Shown in pieces: positions 1-7,600 of a stretch of DNA of 50,750 bases. This stretch comes from an uncultured Bacteroidia bacterium (GTDB lineage Bacteria; Bacteroidota; Bacteroidia; Bacteroidales; UBA932), in contig CADBFO010000015.1 in NCBI GenBank assembly GCA_902794005.1, forward strand, positions 1 through 50,750, given 5' to 3'. Below the pieces are notes generated by a model that had not been told where the DNA came from, ran no database searches, and saw nothing but the letters and a program-made list of their open reading frames with translations. Within the stretch, counting starts at the first letter, position 1. Each line of letters starts with the position of its first letter. The translations under genes were made by a program, and so were the position numbers.

Positions 1-480
1 GCGTACTTTGTTTAGCTTATGGAGTTCCTCCAGAGTATGTTCACGCTCTTGCATGGTAGCCGTTAGTTTAATGGCTCCCCCGGTAATGATGTATCGGCCA
101 GATTCCAGTCTGATGGCATATAGCCGTAGCCAGGATGCATGGGTGTGATATTGCCCCTTTGCTTTTTCTCTTCCCAGCAAAACTTCCGACAATCTGGTAT
201 TTTCCAATGGCCGGAACAACTCATCCAGATTTGCATCCGGGTCTATGTCCATGATAAGGCATTCCAAATCATTGGCGTCATCGACTGTATCGAACACAGC
301 GCGGTCTATATCCGTGATATGGAAGAAGGAAGACAAGTCCTCTACATGTTTCGTAAAGAACGCTCTTAACCATTCATAATCATTCCATTGCGTAAACACT
401 CTCTCCAAAATGTTTACATCGTCTCCATCATACATCACAGCCCACAGCCGTCCGTTGTCAAGTATTCTTTCAAACCTCAT
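1..480 (-). CDS. Toxin-like conserved hypothetical protein, 3' end outside window
   Basis: An open frame starts with ATG at 480 and reads without a stop to base 1, so the C-terminus lies outside the window. The 160 visible residues begin MRFERILDNGRLWAVMYDGD and include ALDDLE-like acidic stretches, the segment LLGREKAKGQ and, near the edge, ITGGAIKLTATMQEREHT. I recognise this from Bacteroidota genomes as a widespread uncharacterised protein usually encoded just upstream of a small XRE-type helix-turn-helix gene, an arrangement typical of toxin-antitoxin pairs; the partner would lie beyond base 1. No catalytic motif is visible. A good promoter and an imperfect palindrome sit just upstream. 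Family recall is from memory, function is inferred. Confidence 0.7.
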   Translation of the reverse strand, partial: MRFERILDNGRLWAVMYDGDDVNILERVFTQWNDYEWLRAFFTKHVEDLSSFFHITDIDRAVFDTVDDANDLECLIMDIDPDANLDELFRPLENTRLSEVLLGREKAKGQYHTHASWLRLYAIRLESGRYIITGGAIKLTATMQEREHTLEELHKLNKVR

Positions 481-495
481 ATCATGTACTTTTTG

Positions 496-526
496 CAAAA
501 GTAATACAATTATCTCAGTTAATCAA
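496..526 (-). promoter_or_regulatory. Promoter of the left-edge TA-like gene, with palindrome
   Basis: On the minus strand TACTTTTG (503 to 496) matches the Bacteroidota -7 core TAnnTTTG, with TTG (526 to 524) 20 bases upstream as the -33 element. The -7 core is half of an imperfect palindrome, TACTTTTTGCAAAAGTA (487-503), a plausible autoregulatory operator next to the ATG at 480. Confidence 0.6.
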
Positions 527-565
527 CTTTTGGGTTGATTATTTGTAAAAAGGTATAAGAAAACG

Positions 566-586
566 AAAAAGGCGCCAGCAGGCGCC
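566..586 (-). terminator. Rho-independent terminator (minus strand)
   Basis: A 6-bp perfect stem GGCGCC/GGCGCC with a 4-base loop; read on the minus strand it is followed by TTTTT. It would stop leftward transcription before the TA-like gene at the window edge. Confidence 0.6.
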
Positions 587-749
587 CGGCGGAGGGCGTG
601 TCTTTGCCCCAGGCACCGCGACGACTAGCAAAGACATACTAGCCCGGACACCGCGGGGGAGTTTGAGGGGGCACAGCCCCTTCAATGCCCCTGGGGGCGG
701 CTGCGAAGCAGCGGGGGATCAAACGAAGTGGAGTCCCTTCACCCGCGCG

Positions 750-777
750 AAAAAGCCGGCCCTCGAAGAGGCCGGCT
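750..777 (-). terminator. Rho-independent terminator of the 894-1457 gene
   Basis: AGCCGGCC (754-761) pairs perfectly with GGCCGGCT (770-777) around an 8-base loop, and the minus strand continues with TTTTT. It lies about 120 bases after the stop of the secreted protein gene. The same hairpin recurs at 2598-2619 behind the AbiEii gene. Confidence 0.65.
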
Positions 778-844
778 CGTGCGTGGTTGTTAACAAATTT
801 CTAACCAATTTTAAAGACCTGATAGCGGTCTATCTATTTGGAAT

Positions 845-870
845 TCAGACGCCTGCAATTGCTTCGCAAC
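845..870 (-). pseudogene. Remnant of an AbiEii-like gene 3' end
   Basis: The minus strand reads EAIAGV-stop here, nearly identical to the EAIASV-stop that ends the AbiEii toxin gene at 2689, and the following bases (down to the hairpin at 750-777) align with the DNA after that gene: both share TTTGGAATTCAGACGC, GGTTGTTAAC and the AGCCGGCC hairpin. Only the last few codons and the 3' flank survive. The simplest reading is that a second AbiEii cassette once stood here and was replaced or deleted. Confidence 0.5.
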
Positions 871-893
871 ACGAAATCCTTTAACAATGGATA

Positions 894-1457
894 TTAGCAA
901 TCGTTCGTGAACATATGGATGGATTGGATAATTCCATTTTCATCCACGATCACATAGGCCGCATCATCACTTCGTATGGGTGAAAAATAGTAGACATTGG
1001 GATCCCTATCACTTTGGCGGATGATCCATTCCCCCTTGCTCTTTTGGGGGCTGATTCTCTGACCTACCCTTAAACCACCTCTGAGGTAATCACTTCCAAC
1101 CGAGAAACGGGGTGAGACGATATCATATTGTCCCAGGCATCCATTAACAAAACTGATTTCATCACCGCTTTCCAGTTTCACGATGAATATATGCTCACCG
1201 GTGCAATCTCCCCAGTATTCATTATACTCCCTGACCGGCCCAAAAGTCCGTTCGATGCAGCCAATAGCAGTATTCCGTCTCTCTTTGCTCATTGTAGGTC
1301 CATCATCTCCCCAATACTTCTCGGTATCCGGAAAGCCAGTACTAAATACCCTGGCGCCAAACGGAACCTGTCCGATGGCCTGCGCTTGCAGGGCAACGGG
1401 AATGAATAGAAGCAATAGTATGACCTTGAATCGTTTCATTTGCAGTCGGTTTTTCAT
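894..1457 (-). CDS. Secreted protein of unknown function, cysteine-containing
   Basis: A 187-residue protein with an N-terminal signal peptide; residues from the internal Met7 read MKRFKVILLLLFIPVALQAQ, a classical signal with an AQA-type cleavage site, so translation may start at 1439 rather than 1457. The mature part has four cysteines (in the contexts AIGCIER, GDCTGEH, NGCLGQY and the C-terminal NDC), compatible with two disulfides in the periplasm or outside the cell. I recognise no domain. It stands alone between two toxin-antitoxin modules, with its own promoter (core at 1475-1482) and a strong terminator, so it may be cargo acquired together with the neighbouring cassettes. Confidence 0.75.
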   Translation of the reverse strand: MKNRLQMKRFKVILLLLFIPVALQAQAIGQVPFGARVFSTGFPDTEKYWGDDGPTMSKERRNTAIGCIERTFGPVREYNEYWGDCTGEHIFIVKLESGDEISFVNGCLGQYDIVSPRFSVGSDYLRGGLRVGQRISPQKSKGEWIIRQSDRDPNVYYFSPIRSDDAAYVIVDENGIIQSIHMFTNDC

Positions 1458-1474
1458 GTGCTTGATTGCATATG

Positions 1475-1482
1475 CAAATATA
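1475..1482 (-). promoter_or_regulatory. -7 promoter core of the secreted protein gene
   Basis: The minus strand reads TATATTTG, a perfect TAnnTTTG core, 17 bases upstream of the ATG at 1457. No convincing -33 TTTG is seen. The core sits in the near-palindrome CATATGCAAATATATG. Confidence 0.5.
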
Positions 1483-1495
1483 TGGTTATATTCTG

Positions 1496-1915
1496 TTACG
1501 TATTCCCATCCGGACTGCCAAAGCAGATAGCATGCTTCCCGTTAATCACGTCCTGTTGTATAACCTCAGTGACTTGCAACAGTTCAGGAATGTTTGTCTT
1601 TACGGTGTTGAATATGCCTTCAGTGTCCACGTCGCCATATTCGTGGGAAAGGAAATTGCGCATCCCAAAGACCGAATCCCATGGAATGGATTTGTAGGGA
1701 TTAAAGAACTCCCGGCCACAGAGATTCCGGATCTTTACAAAGCTTTCTGTAATGTATTGCAGGCTCATTCCGCAAGCCCGGAAAACAATCATTCCAGAGG
1801 TGCTTGAGACGAAATTGTCAGGTTGCAGAATATCCTTGCTCATCTCTTTCAGGAGTTTCATCTCTTGAAGGCTGGTGTCTAACAAGGATAACACACGTTC
1901 TTTCTTAGTCAACAT
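1496..1915 (-). CDS. hepT: HepT-like HEPN toxin (DUF86 family)
   Basis: A 139-residue helical protein of the HEPN family, the toxin of MntA/HepT type VII toxin-antitoxin systems, in which HepT acts as an RNase and the MntA partner silences it by AMPylation (established for the Shewanella pair). The HEPN signature RX4HXY is intact near residues 104-111 as RNFLSHEY. I place the start at the ATG at 1915 because it follows AAGGAGG by a few bases, a rare clear Shine-Dalgarno in this window, whereas the in-frame codon at 1933 is TTG. The ATG lies inside the last codons of the upstream nucleotidyltransferase gene (11-base overlap), so the two are translationally coupled. Toxicity is inferred from family and motif. 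Confidence 0.82.
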   Translation of the reverse strand: MLTKKERVLSLLDTSLQEMKLLKEMSKDILQPDNFVSSTSGMIVFRACGMSLQYITESFVKIRNLCGREFFNPYKSIPWDSVFGMRNFLSHEYGDVDTEGIFNTVKTNIPELLQVTEVIQQDVINGKHAICFGSPDGNT

Positions 1916-2405
1916 AGACAACCTCCTTTTCAAGATGATTCTTGAATGAATCGGGAAGACGAGATTTGGAAGAAATCAGGTCTATGTGCCTTCCGAAAAC
2001 GGTTTCCAATTGGCGGGTAATGGTTGAATACAGGAACAAATCCGGTTTTGTAAGTGTTACAATAATGTCGATATCACTATCGGCCCGAGCTTCGTCTCTT
2101 GCGAAACTGCCAAACAGGCCGATTCTTTCAATCCCAAGCTCAGCTTTGTTGCATAAATAGTAAACCTTAAGCATGGATAGTAGTTGCTCTCGGCCCAAAG
2201 CATTACCACCTCTCACATCCTCATAATGTACAACTGCCTTATAGCCCAGTGCATCCAGTACACGGGCATACGTAGCAGGACTTCCCAGTTTCCCGCTTTC
2301 CATCCTGGAAATCTGTGATTTGCTCATTCCCGCCAGAATTCCCACCTGCTCCTGCGTCATCCCCCGGGCCTTTCGCATGCTTTGTATGTCGGCGACTTTA
2401 TACAT
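1905..2405 (-). CDS. mntA: XRE helix-turn-helix fused to MntA-type nucleotidyltransferase antitoxin
   Basis: A 166-residue two-domain protein. Residues 1-55 form an XRE-type helix-turn-helix (MRKARGMTQEQVGILAGMSKS region followed by ISRMESGK). The C-terminal half is a minimal nucleotidyltransferase with the hallmark GSFARDEARADSDIDI (GSF-x-R ... D-x-D, about residues 99-114), predicted to AMPylate and neutralise the HepT toxin encoded downstream. The fused helix-turn-helix suggests that the antitoxin also represses its own promoter, a job done in many other TA systems but not by stand-alone MntA. The gene starts at ATG 2405, 14 bases from a perfect -7 core, and overlaps hepT by 11 bases. Confidence 0.85.
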   Translation of the reverse strand: MYKVADIQSMRKARGMTQEQVGILAGMSKSQISRMESGKLGSPATYARVLDALGYKAVVHYEDVRGGNALGREQLLSMLKVYYLCNKAELGIERIGLFGSFARDEARADSDIDIIVTLTKPDLFLYSTITRQLETVFGRHIDLISSKSRLPDSFKNHLEKEVVYVD

Positions 2406-2419
2406 ATCCTTCTTTTTCG

Positions 2420-2427
2420 CAAAGATA
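2420..2427 (-). promoter_or_regulatory. -7 promoter core of the mntA-hepT operon
   Basis: TATCTTTG on the minus strand, a perfect TAnnTTTG core, 14 bases upstream of the mntA ATG. It would be the natural target of the fused helix-turn-helix domain. Confidence 0.55.
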
Positions 2428-2597
2428 CGATAAGTTTAATAAATATGCAGCATATTACAAACAAAATGCGTGGACTTTTGAGCGAAGCGATTGAGCCGAA
2501 GGCGAACAGGCGGCTTCTGCCGCCAGCTCCTCCCCGATGGAGGGGTTTGGGGTGAGGGTAACGTGGGCCGACGGAGTCCTTCACCCCAGCACGCGAA

Positions 2598-2619
2598 AGC
2601 CGGCCCGAGAAGGCCGGCT
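2598..2619 (-). terminator. Hairpin after the AbiEii gene (probable terminator)
   Basis: AGCCGGCC pairs with GGCCGGCT around a 6-base loop, extendable outward by ACGCG/CGCGT across a two-base bulge. The T run after it is short (TT), so termination strength is uncertain. It is the counterpart of the hairpin at 750-777. Confidence 0.45.
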
Positions 2620-2688
2620 CGCGTGCGGGGTTGTTAACTTATATCGAACTTTTTTGAACGATCTTGACGATATATATCTGTTTGGAAT

Positions 2689-3313
2689 TCAGACGCTTGC
2701 AATCGCCTCGCGGATGTTGGCCTTTACGACGCCCCAATCTGTGTCGTCAAACATAAATGGCATGGGATCGGACTCCGCGTCTTCAAAGTAGGATAGGCTC
2801 TTTATAGCAATGAACAGTGATCCGTCCGGATACTTCTGCATATACATGTCCAAGATTTCCTTCAAAGAGAAGATTTGAAGGAGTCGATTCATATCAATGA
2901 AATCCTTCTTGGTGCCCCGGCCGATGATTGCCGCCACTTTCATTGCGGCAATGTCTTTTACATCGGCAAGCCGAATGCCGTCTTCTTCTACAGGGGTATC
3001 AATCCAGTCATATTTGTAATTGACGATATCAACTTTAACGCCGTCAATCAAATAAATATGGATGTTCTTGGACTCCTTTGTTCTTGGACTCCTTGACAAT
3101 TGTTACGTCGTGATTCTCACGCAGGAGGTCCTGAAGTTCATCCGGCGTCTGAGGAACTGTTCCGAAGAAATCAAGACCCACCGATCTGCGATGCCCGAGT
3201 TGCAAAGCCAAAGCCGTGCCGCCTACAAGACGGCACTCCTTAAGCAATTCAAGCAACTGAAGATCCTTCAGAAGCTGGAGTGTTGCGGGATAGATTGTCT
3301 GGTATTGTAGCAT
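2689..3313 (-). pseudogene. AbiEii-family nucleotidyltransferase toxin, frameshifted
   Basis: The intact family member would be a roughly 200-residue nucleotidyltransferase toxin that modifies RNA in the cytoplasm. The N-terminal part (ATG 3313) reads MLQYQTIYPATLQLLKDL and contains LVGGTALALQLGHRRS; the C-terminal part continues in another frame with HIYLIDGVKVDIVNY, LADVKDIAAMKVAAIIGRGTKKDF and ends at 2689. The frame is broken by a perfect 16-bp tandem duplication (3063-3078 and 3079-3094); removing one copy restores the reading KESKNIHIYL. In addition the expected D-x-D metal site after HRRSV reads GLD, so the first aspartate is glycine. The start overlaps the upstream antitoxin gene by 46 bases. 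Likely inactive, unless the repeat slips back and the glycine is tolerated. Confidence 0.85.
3063..3094. repeat. Perfect 16-bp tandem duplication inside the AbiEii gene
   Basis: TGTTCTTGGACTCCTT occurs twice head to tail (3063-3078, 3079-3094). Sixteen is not a multiple of three, so gain or loss of one unit switches the AbiEii reading frame. Confidence 0.95.
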
Positions 3314-3573
3314 CGGAACTGTTCGATAGGGGTTCTGGAAACGGTGCTTATAAAAGAAAGAGCTTTCGCGTCGAGTGTTCTCAGTTTCTTGGCAGTATCG
3401 ACGATACTATCAAGACCATAATATGCGAGCAGATGCTTCCAGTCCTCATATTGGCCATACTCCAAAACCCTTTGGACAATGAATGAAGCATTTGCCGATG
3501 GATCAATGGAAGACCGGTCCACATCCCAGAAGATGTAGTCCGAAAAGCCTTGTATGCACTCTTTCTTAGACAT
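3268..3573 (-). CDS. DUF6922-type antitoxin-like protein, partner of AbiEii
   Basis: A 101-residue protein starting MSKKECIQGFSDYIFWDVD with the pattern IDPSANASFIVQRVLEYGQ and EDWKHLLAYYG, which I recognise as the small protein (DUF6922) that precedes AbiEii-type toxins in Bacteroidota and is the presumed antitoxin. ATG 3573 is chosen because a perfect promoter core lies only 7 bases upstream, ruling out the longer upstream frame that would run through the tRNA gene. Its last 46 bases overlap the toxin gene start. The gene itself appears intact, so the cell keeps the antitoxin while the toxin frame is broken. Confidence 0.75.
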   Translation of the reverse strand: MSKKECIQGFSDYIFWDVDRSSIDPSANASFIVQRVLEYGQYEDWKHLLAYYGLDSIVDTAKKLRTLDAKALSFISTVSRTPIEQFRCYNTRQSIPQHSSF

Positions 3574-3580
3574 ATCTTCG

Positions 3581-3588
3581 CAAATATA
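3581..3588 (-). promoter_or_regulatory. -7 promoter core of the DUF6922-AbiEii operon
   Basis: TATATTTG on the minus strand, seven bases before ATG 3573, so the transcript would begin at or within a couple of bases of the start codon. It abuts the terminator of the tRNA-Leu gene. Confidence 0.55.
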
Positions 3589-3601
3589 CAAAAAAGGCAC
3601 A

Positions 3602-3628
3602 AAAAAACTCCCTCTGCCGGGAGTTTTG
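3602..3628 (-). terminator. Terminator of tRNA-Leu
   Basis: AAAACTCCC and GGGAGTTTT form a 9-bp stem around a 6-base loop (3604-3627); the minus strand continues with a T run. It directly follows the tRNA 3' end. Confidence 0.8.
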
Positions 3629-3710
3629 TGCGGGTGAAGGGACTCGAACCCATACGCCTTGCGGCACCAGATCCTAAGTCTGGGTTGTCTACCAATTCCA
3701 ACACACCCGC
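3629..3710 (-). tRNA. tRNA-Leu (anticodon UAG)
   Basis: 82 nt without an encoded CCA. The acceptor arms GCGGGTG (3710-3704) and CACCCGC (3636-3630) pair fully, with discriminator A at 3629. The anticodon stem CCAGA/TCTGG encloses CTTAGGA, giving anticodon UAG for CUN leucine codons. The long variable arm TGCCGCAAGGCGT and the T-loop GGTTCGAGTC are typical of class II tRNA-Leu. The acquired-looking patch 1-3.6 kb ends right at this tRNA's 3' side, a common integration position, although I see no attachment-site repeat. Confidence 0.95.
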
Positions 3711-3754
3711 ATGTGTTTGCCGGGAAAACGCCCGGCACGTCACGAATGGAACTG

Positions 3755-3762
3755 CAAAGATA
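3755..3762 (-). promoter_or_regulatory. -7 promoter core of tRNA-Leu
   Basis: TATCTTTG on the minus strand, 44 bases before the tRNA 5' end and just after the prmA stop. Between them lies a GCCGGG/CCCGGC hairpin (3719-3736) that would sit in the tRNA 5' leader or end prmA transcription. Confidence 0.45.
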
Positions 3763-3773
3763 AGGAAAAAAAA

Positions 3774-4619
3774 TCACTTGACGAATTCCAGGCAGGCCCA
3801 TCCCTCCCGGGCCGATTCTCCGGCCCACGAAAGCCCGAGGGAGAGGGCTTCCTTGTGGATGATGGGAGCGTCGGCCGTGAAAAAGCCGCTCAGGAGAAGG
3901 CGTCCGCCGCGGCGGAGAGAGCGCACATAGGTGGGAAGGTCTTCCAGGATGATGTTGCGATGGATATTGGCCAGGAGCACATCATAGGTTCCCATCTGCA
4001 GGAGAGACGCATCTCCGCAGGCCGTTTCCACGCGCGTCCCCACCCGGTTCCAGCGGGCGTTGCCCCAGGCCGAGCGGGCCGCTACGGCGTCGATGTCCAC
4101 GGCAAACACCTTCCGGGCGCCCATCTTGGCCGCCAGGATGGCCAGGATCGCCGTTCCGCAGCCCATATCCACTACATGGCGCCCTTTGATGGCCTCTTCC
4201 ATCCCCAGCATCCGCTGCATCATCATGTATGTCGTATGGTGATACCCGGTCCCGAACGCCATCTGAGGGTTGATCCGGATGTTGAAACGGGTGTGGGGAA
4301 CATCGGTATTGCATGGGGCTTTCACCGTCACCGTCCCGTCCACGACGATGGGCTGGAAACGGTCCTCCCAGGCCTGGTTCCAGTTCTGTCCCTGTACGGG
4401 TGCGGCGGAAAACCCTTCCACGGCCGGATAGCCGCTCAGGACCACCTTTACGTCCGAGGCCTTGTAGTCCGTCGTCTGGATATAGCATTTCAGATAAGGC
4501 TCTTCGGTGACAAAAGAGTCGAAGGGCAGGTCGGACAGTTCGGCGGTCAGGATTTCGGCCATCTCTTCCGTAAAGGGATTCAACTTCACGGAAACTTCCA
4601 GGTAATCAAAACTATTCAT
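3774..4619 (-). CDS. prmA: Ribosomal protein L11 methyltransferase
   Basis: A 281-residue SAM-dependent methyltransferase that trimethylates lysines and the N-terminus of ribosomal protein L11 in the cytoplasm. The PrmA signature is at residues 117-130 (NPQMAFGTGYHHTT, family consensus NPGMAFGTGTHPTT), followed by the SAM-binding motif VVDMGCGTAILAI (149-161), AVDID (173-177) and the catalytic-site LLANIH (215-220). The N-terminal 100 residues are the L11-binding domain, including the conserved NWNQAWEDRFQP. The start codon lies inside the last codons of the upstream AsmA-like gene (8-base overlap), so prmA is translated as its downstream partner. Confidence 0.95.
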   Translation of the reverse strand: MNSFDYLEVSVKLNPFTEEMAEILTAELSDLPFDSFVTEEPYLKCYIQTTDYKASDVKVVLSGYPAVEGFSAAPVQGQNWNQAWEDRFQPIVVDGTVTVKAPCNTDVPHTRFNIRINPQMAFGTGYHHTTYMMMQRMLGMEEAIKGRHVVDMGCGTAILAILAAKMGARKVFAVDIDAVAARSAWGNARWNRVGTRVETACGDASLLQMGTYDVLLANIHRNIILEDLPTYVRSLRRGGRLLLSGFFTADAPIIHKEALSLGLSWAGESAREGWACLEFVK

Positions 4620-7600
4620 CCTCTTCTTTTTTCAAAGCGGCCTCCCGGGTGAGGCCGACAATCTCTTCCTTCAAGGCTTCCCGGCGGTTCAGGGTCTGTT
4701 TTTCCACCTGTTCGATGAGTGCGGAAACCCGGCTCAGCGAGTCGGAAGCGGGCGTTTCCGCCGGAGCGTTCGGAATCTCCAGCGAGGAAACCGGTTTCAG
4801 ATACTCTTCGGTGCGGTTCTCCTGCAGGGCTTTTTCCACCCCCAGTTCAAAGACATTGTGGATGGCGGCCACCAGGCTGAACTGTACGGTGTCCAGCTGT
4901 TTGGAATAGGCCGGAACATTGGCGTTCAGGTACTTGGCTTTTCCCAGGCGATAATGGATGTCATCGAAATCCTGTCCCCATGCGTTGAGGCCGAATTTCA
5001 CCAGGAGGGGGGAACGGATCACCGAAATGTGGTAATTGAACTGCCGGTTCAGGTGCTGGATGCCGCTGGCGGCCAGTTGATAGCGGTCCACGTTCATTAC
5101 GAAGGGGAACACCTCCAGCACATTGTCGCGGACCATTCCGGTGACCTTCATTTCATCAATATGGGCCGATGCCCGGTTGCGGAACATGAGCATATTGGCA
5201 ATCTTGGTGAACTCTTTGCTGTCTTTGAGCGTGAGGTCCTTGCCGGAAATCTTCATGATTCCGTTGATGGAGGGTTTCACCAGGTTCATCAGGGTGTCGA
5301 TGTCCGAGGTGGCGGTGAGGGAACAGTCCAGGTCTCCGCCGAAACTGGTGAGCATGGGCATGATGCTGTCCACGGCGGGGAAGAGCGTAATCACTTTTTC
5401 GGCCGTGATGTCCACCAGATTCAGGTCGAAACCGGCTTTGATGTCGTCCTTGGCGCGGCTGGCATAGAAACCCTCGAAGTAGATGTCTCCCATGTTGGAG
5501 GCGGCGACGGCATTGGTGATCTGGAGGGTGCGCTGCTGCATGGCCACGTCGGCCGCGGCCCAGTTGATGAGGAGGCTGTCATATTTGATACCGCTGGCTT
5601 CCAGCGAGAAATCCACATCCAGGTTGGACGGAAGCACGAAAAGCCGGCTCACGGTGCTGTCGGAAGGAAGCTGCGCCTGGTCCACGGCCTTCTCCACGGC
5701 TTCGTCGCTGGCCTGCGAAAGGGTCTTGGGGGCCGAATAAGCGCTGTGGTACGCATAGCCCCGCAGGAGTTCGTTGACGTCGATATAGTTGCTCCGGACA
5801 TCGGCCTTGAGCTTGAGGCGGCTGCGTCTGCGGCCGATGAGTGCCCGCCTGAGTCCTGTGAGCTGCGCCTGGGCCGTCACATCCGATTCCCCGGCTTTCA
5901 GGGTGATGCTTTGCAGCTTCAGGGTGTCGTTTACGAAGGAACCTTTTACGGCTTCCAGGCGGGTTTGGAGCGGGAATGAGGGCAGGATGGCCCGGCCGCC
6001 GCTCAGGTCCAGGTGGCCGTCGATGTCCCATTCCCGCACATATTTCCGGAGGCTCTCCCCCAGGTTGATCCGGATGTCGGCCTTGGCAAAATCGTCATTC
6101 GTGTGCGGAAGGCTGCGCAGGCGGCGGGTGCTGTCCCGCGGCGGCCTCCGCCGGGCGATATACCTGGAGGCGGCCAGGTCGAATTTGGCGTCTTTCAGGG
6201 CGAACATGTTTTCGCCGCTGCGCAGGCGCAGACGCCCGCTGCTGGAGGTAAGCGCCAGCCGTGGCGACGGCTTTTCCGGCGTGGCCGGCGTAATCCGGAA
6301 GGTTTCCGTGTTGTCCCTGACCCCCAGGCTCAGCCCCTTTTCGTCCTTGAGACGCAGATTGCCCACTTTCAGGAGGCCCATCAGGGCGGTCAGCTCTTTT
6401 CCGCCCCGCAGGATATTGGCCGAATTCTGCATCAGGATCCGGACCCCGCCGGCTTTTACGAACATGGAGCCGATGTTTACGTCCAGGGTGTCGGCATCGG
6501 CCTTGAGCGCCAGGACGCGGGCGCCTTTGGGGAGGTTCCTGTCGATGCTGTTGGCTTTGGTGGCCAGATGGACCTCCAGGCGGGGAAGCTGGGCCGTGAG
6601 GCTGTCGGAGGGGAGTTCCACATACAGGTCCCGGGCGGTGAGCCCGCAGTTGACGGTGCTGTTTCCGATCCGGGCGGCATTCAGCTCGGAAAGCCGTGCA
6701 CGGCCGCTGATCCGGGCGTCAATCTGCCCGTTCCCCTCAAGTCCCATCTCCCGGGTGAAGGCGCGGGTGAGCGAATCCACCCGGGCGTGGATGGTTCCTT
6801 CAAGGCCAATCAGGGGGTCTTCCCCCAGGACATCCTTGGCATACCCGTTGAGGTTGATGCGGGCCCCGACGATATCCACGAAGAGTTTTTCGATGTCGGC
6901 GTGGATGATCTGAAGGTCGTCGGTGGTGACGGAAGCGTCCACGGCCAGCCTTCCCTTGCGCCCCAGTCCCTCATAATCGACCGTGGCGGGGGGAATCAGA
7001 AGGCGGGCGTTCACCCGGGGGGTCAGGCCGTCTCCCCAGGTTCCCTTTACGCTGGCGTCCAGGCTGATCCGGGCGTCGGTGTCCATTTTCTTCAGGAACG
7101 GGATATTGTCCTGATATTCTTTGATCAGGTCTCCCAGCGGACAGTCTTTGATGGTGGCGGCAAGGTCCATGTCCAGCCGCCCGTCTTCCGATTTACGGAA
7201 GCTGCCCGCGCCGACCAGGCCGATGGAAGAGAGCCCCAGTTTCAGACGGTGGATGTCCACGGCCAGGTTTCCGGGTGCGGTTTCGGGAAACGAAGCGTCT
7301 GCATCCAGGTGGATGGGCACCTGCAGACGCCCGTATGCGGCGGTACGGAGATAGGCCTTGGCATCGGCCTCAAGGGTCATGCGACGCTGCTCCATCCCGG
7401 CGCGCAGCCGTTCCATTCCAAGGGCCACCGTATCGGCCGGGAGCCGGCCGGAGACAAAGAGGGAATCCATGGAAACGGTTTTTCCTTCCAGCACCATCCG
7501 GCGCATGGTGAAAAGCCCCATTAGGGTGTCTTCCGGATGGGTGAAAACAATGAAAGGCCGGTCCGAGAGCGTTATCTTGTGAAAGCGGATGGCGGGAACA

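Larger units (their letters stand above)
481..893. other. Non-coding stretch with terminators and a gene remnant
   Basis: No supportable gene lies here. It holds the promoter of the left-edge gene (496-526), two minus-strand hairpins followed by T runs (566-586 and 750-777), an 8-bp inverted repeat GTCTTTGC/GCAAAGAC (600-607 and 628-635), and from about 740 to 870 a sequence homologous to the 3' flank of the AbiEii gene at 2.6-2.7 kb. Confidence 0.6.

Noticed and set aside
595-640. Structured small RNA around the GTCTTTGC/GCAAAGAC inverted repeat
   Set aside because: Stem of only 8 bp with a 20-base loop, no promoter core upstream on either strand that would fit; too weak to annotate.
2357-2584. 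Small minus-strand frame upstream of mntA
   Set aside because: It overlaps the mntA start and promoter and reads through the intergenic spacer; composition is not gene-like.
5483-7524. Open frames opposite the AsmA-like gene
   Set aside because: Several overlapping frames, all Arg/Ser or Gly-rich, opposite a coherent AsmA protein.
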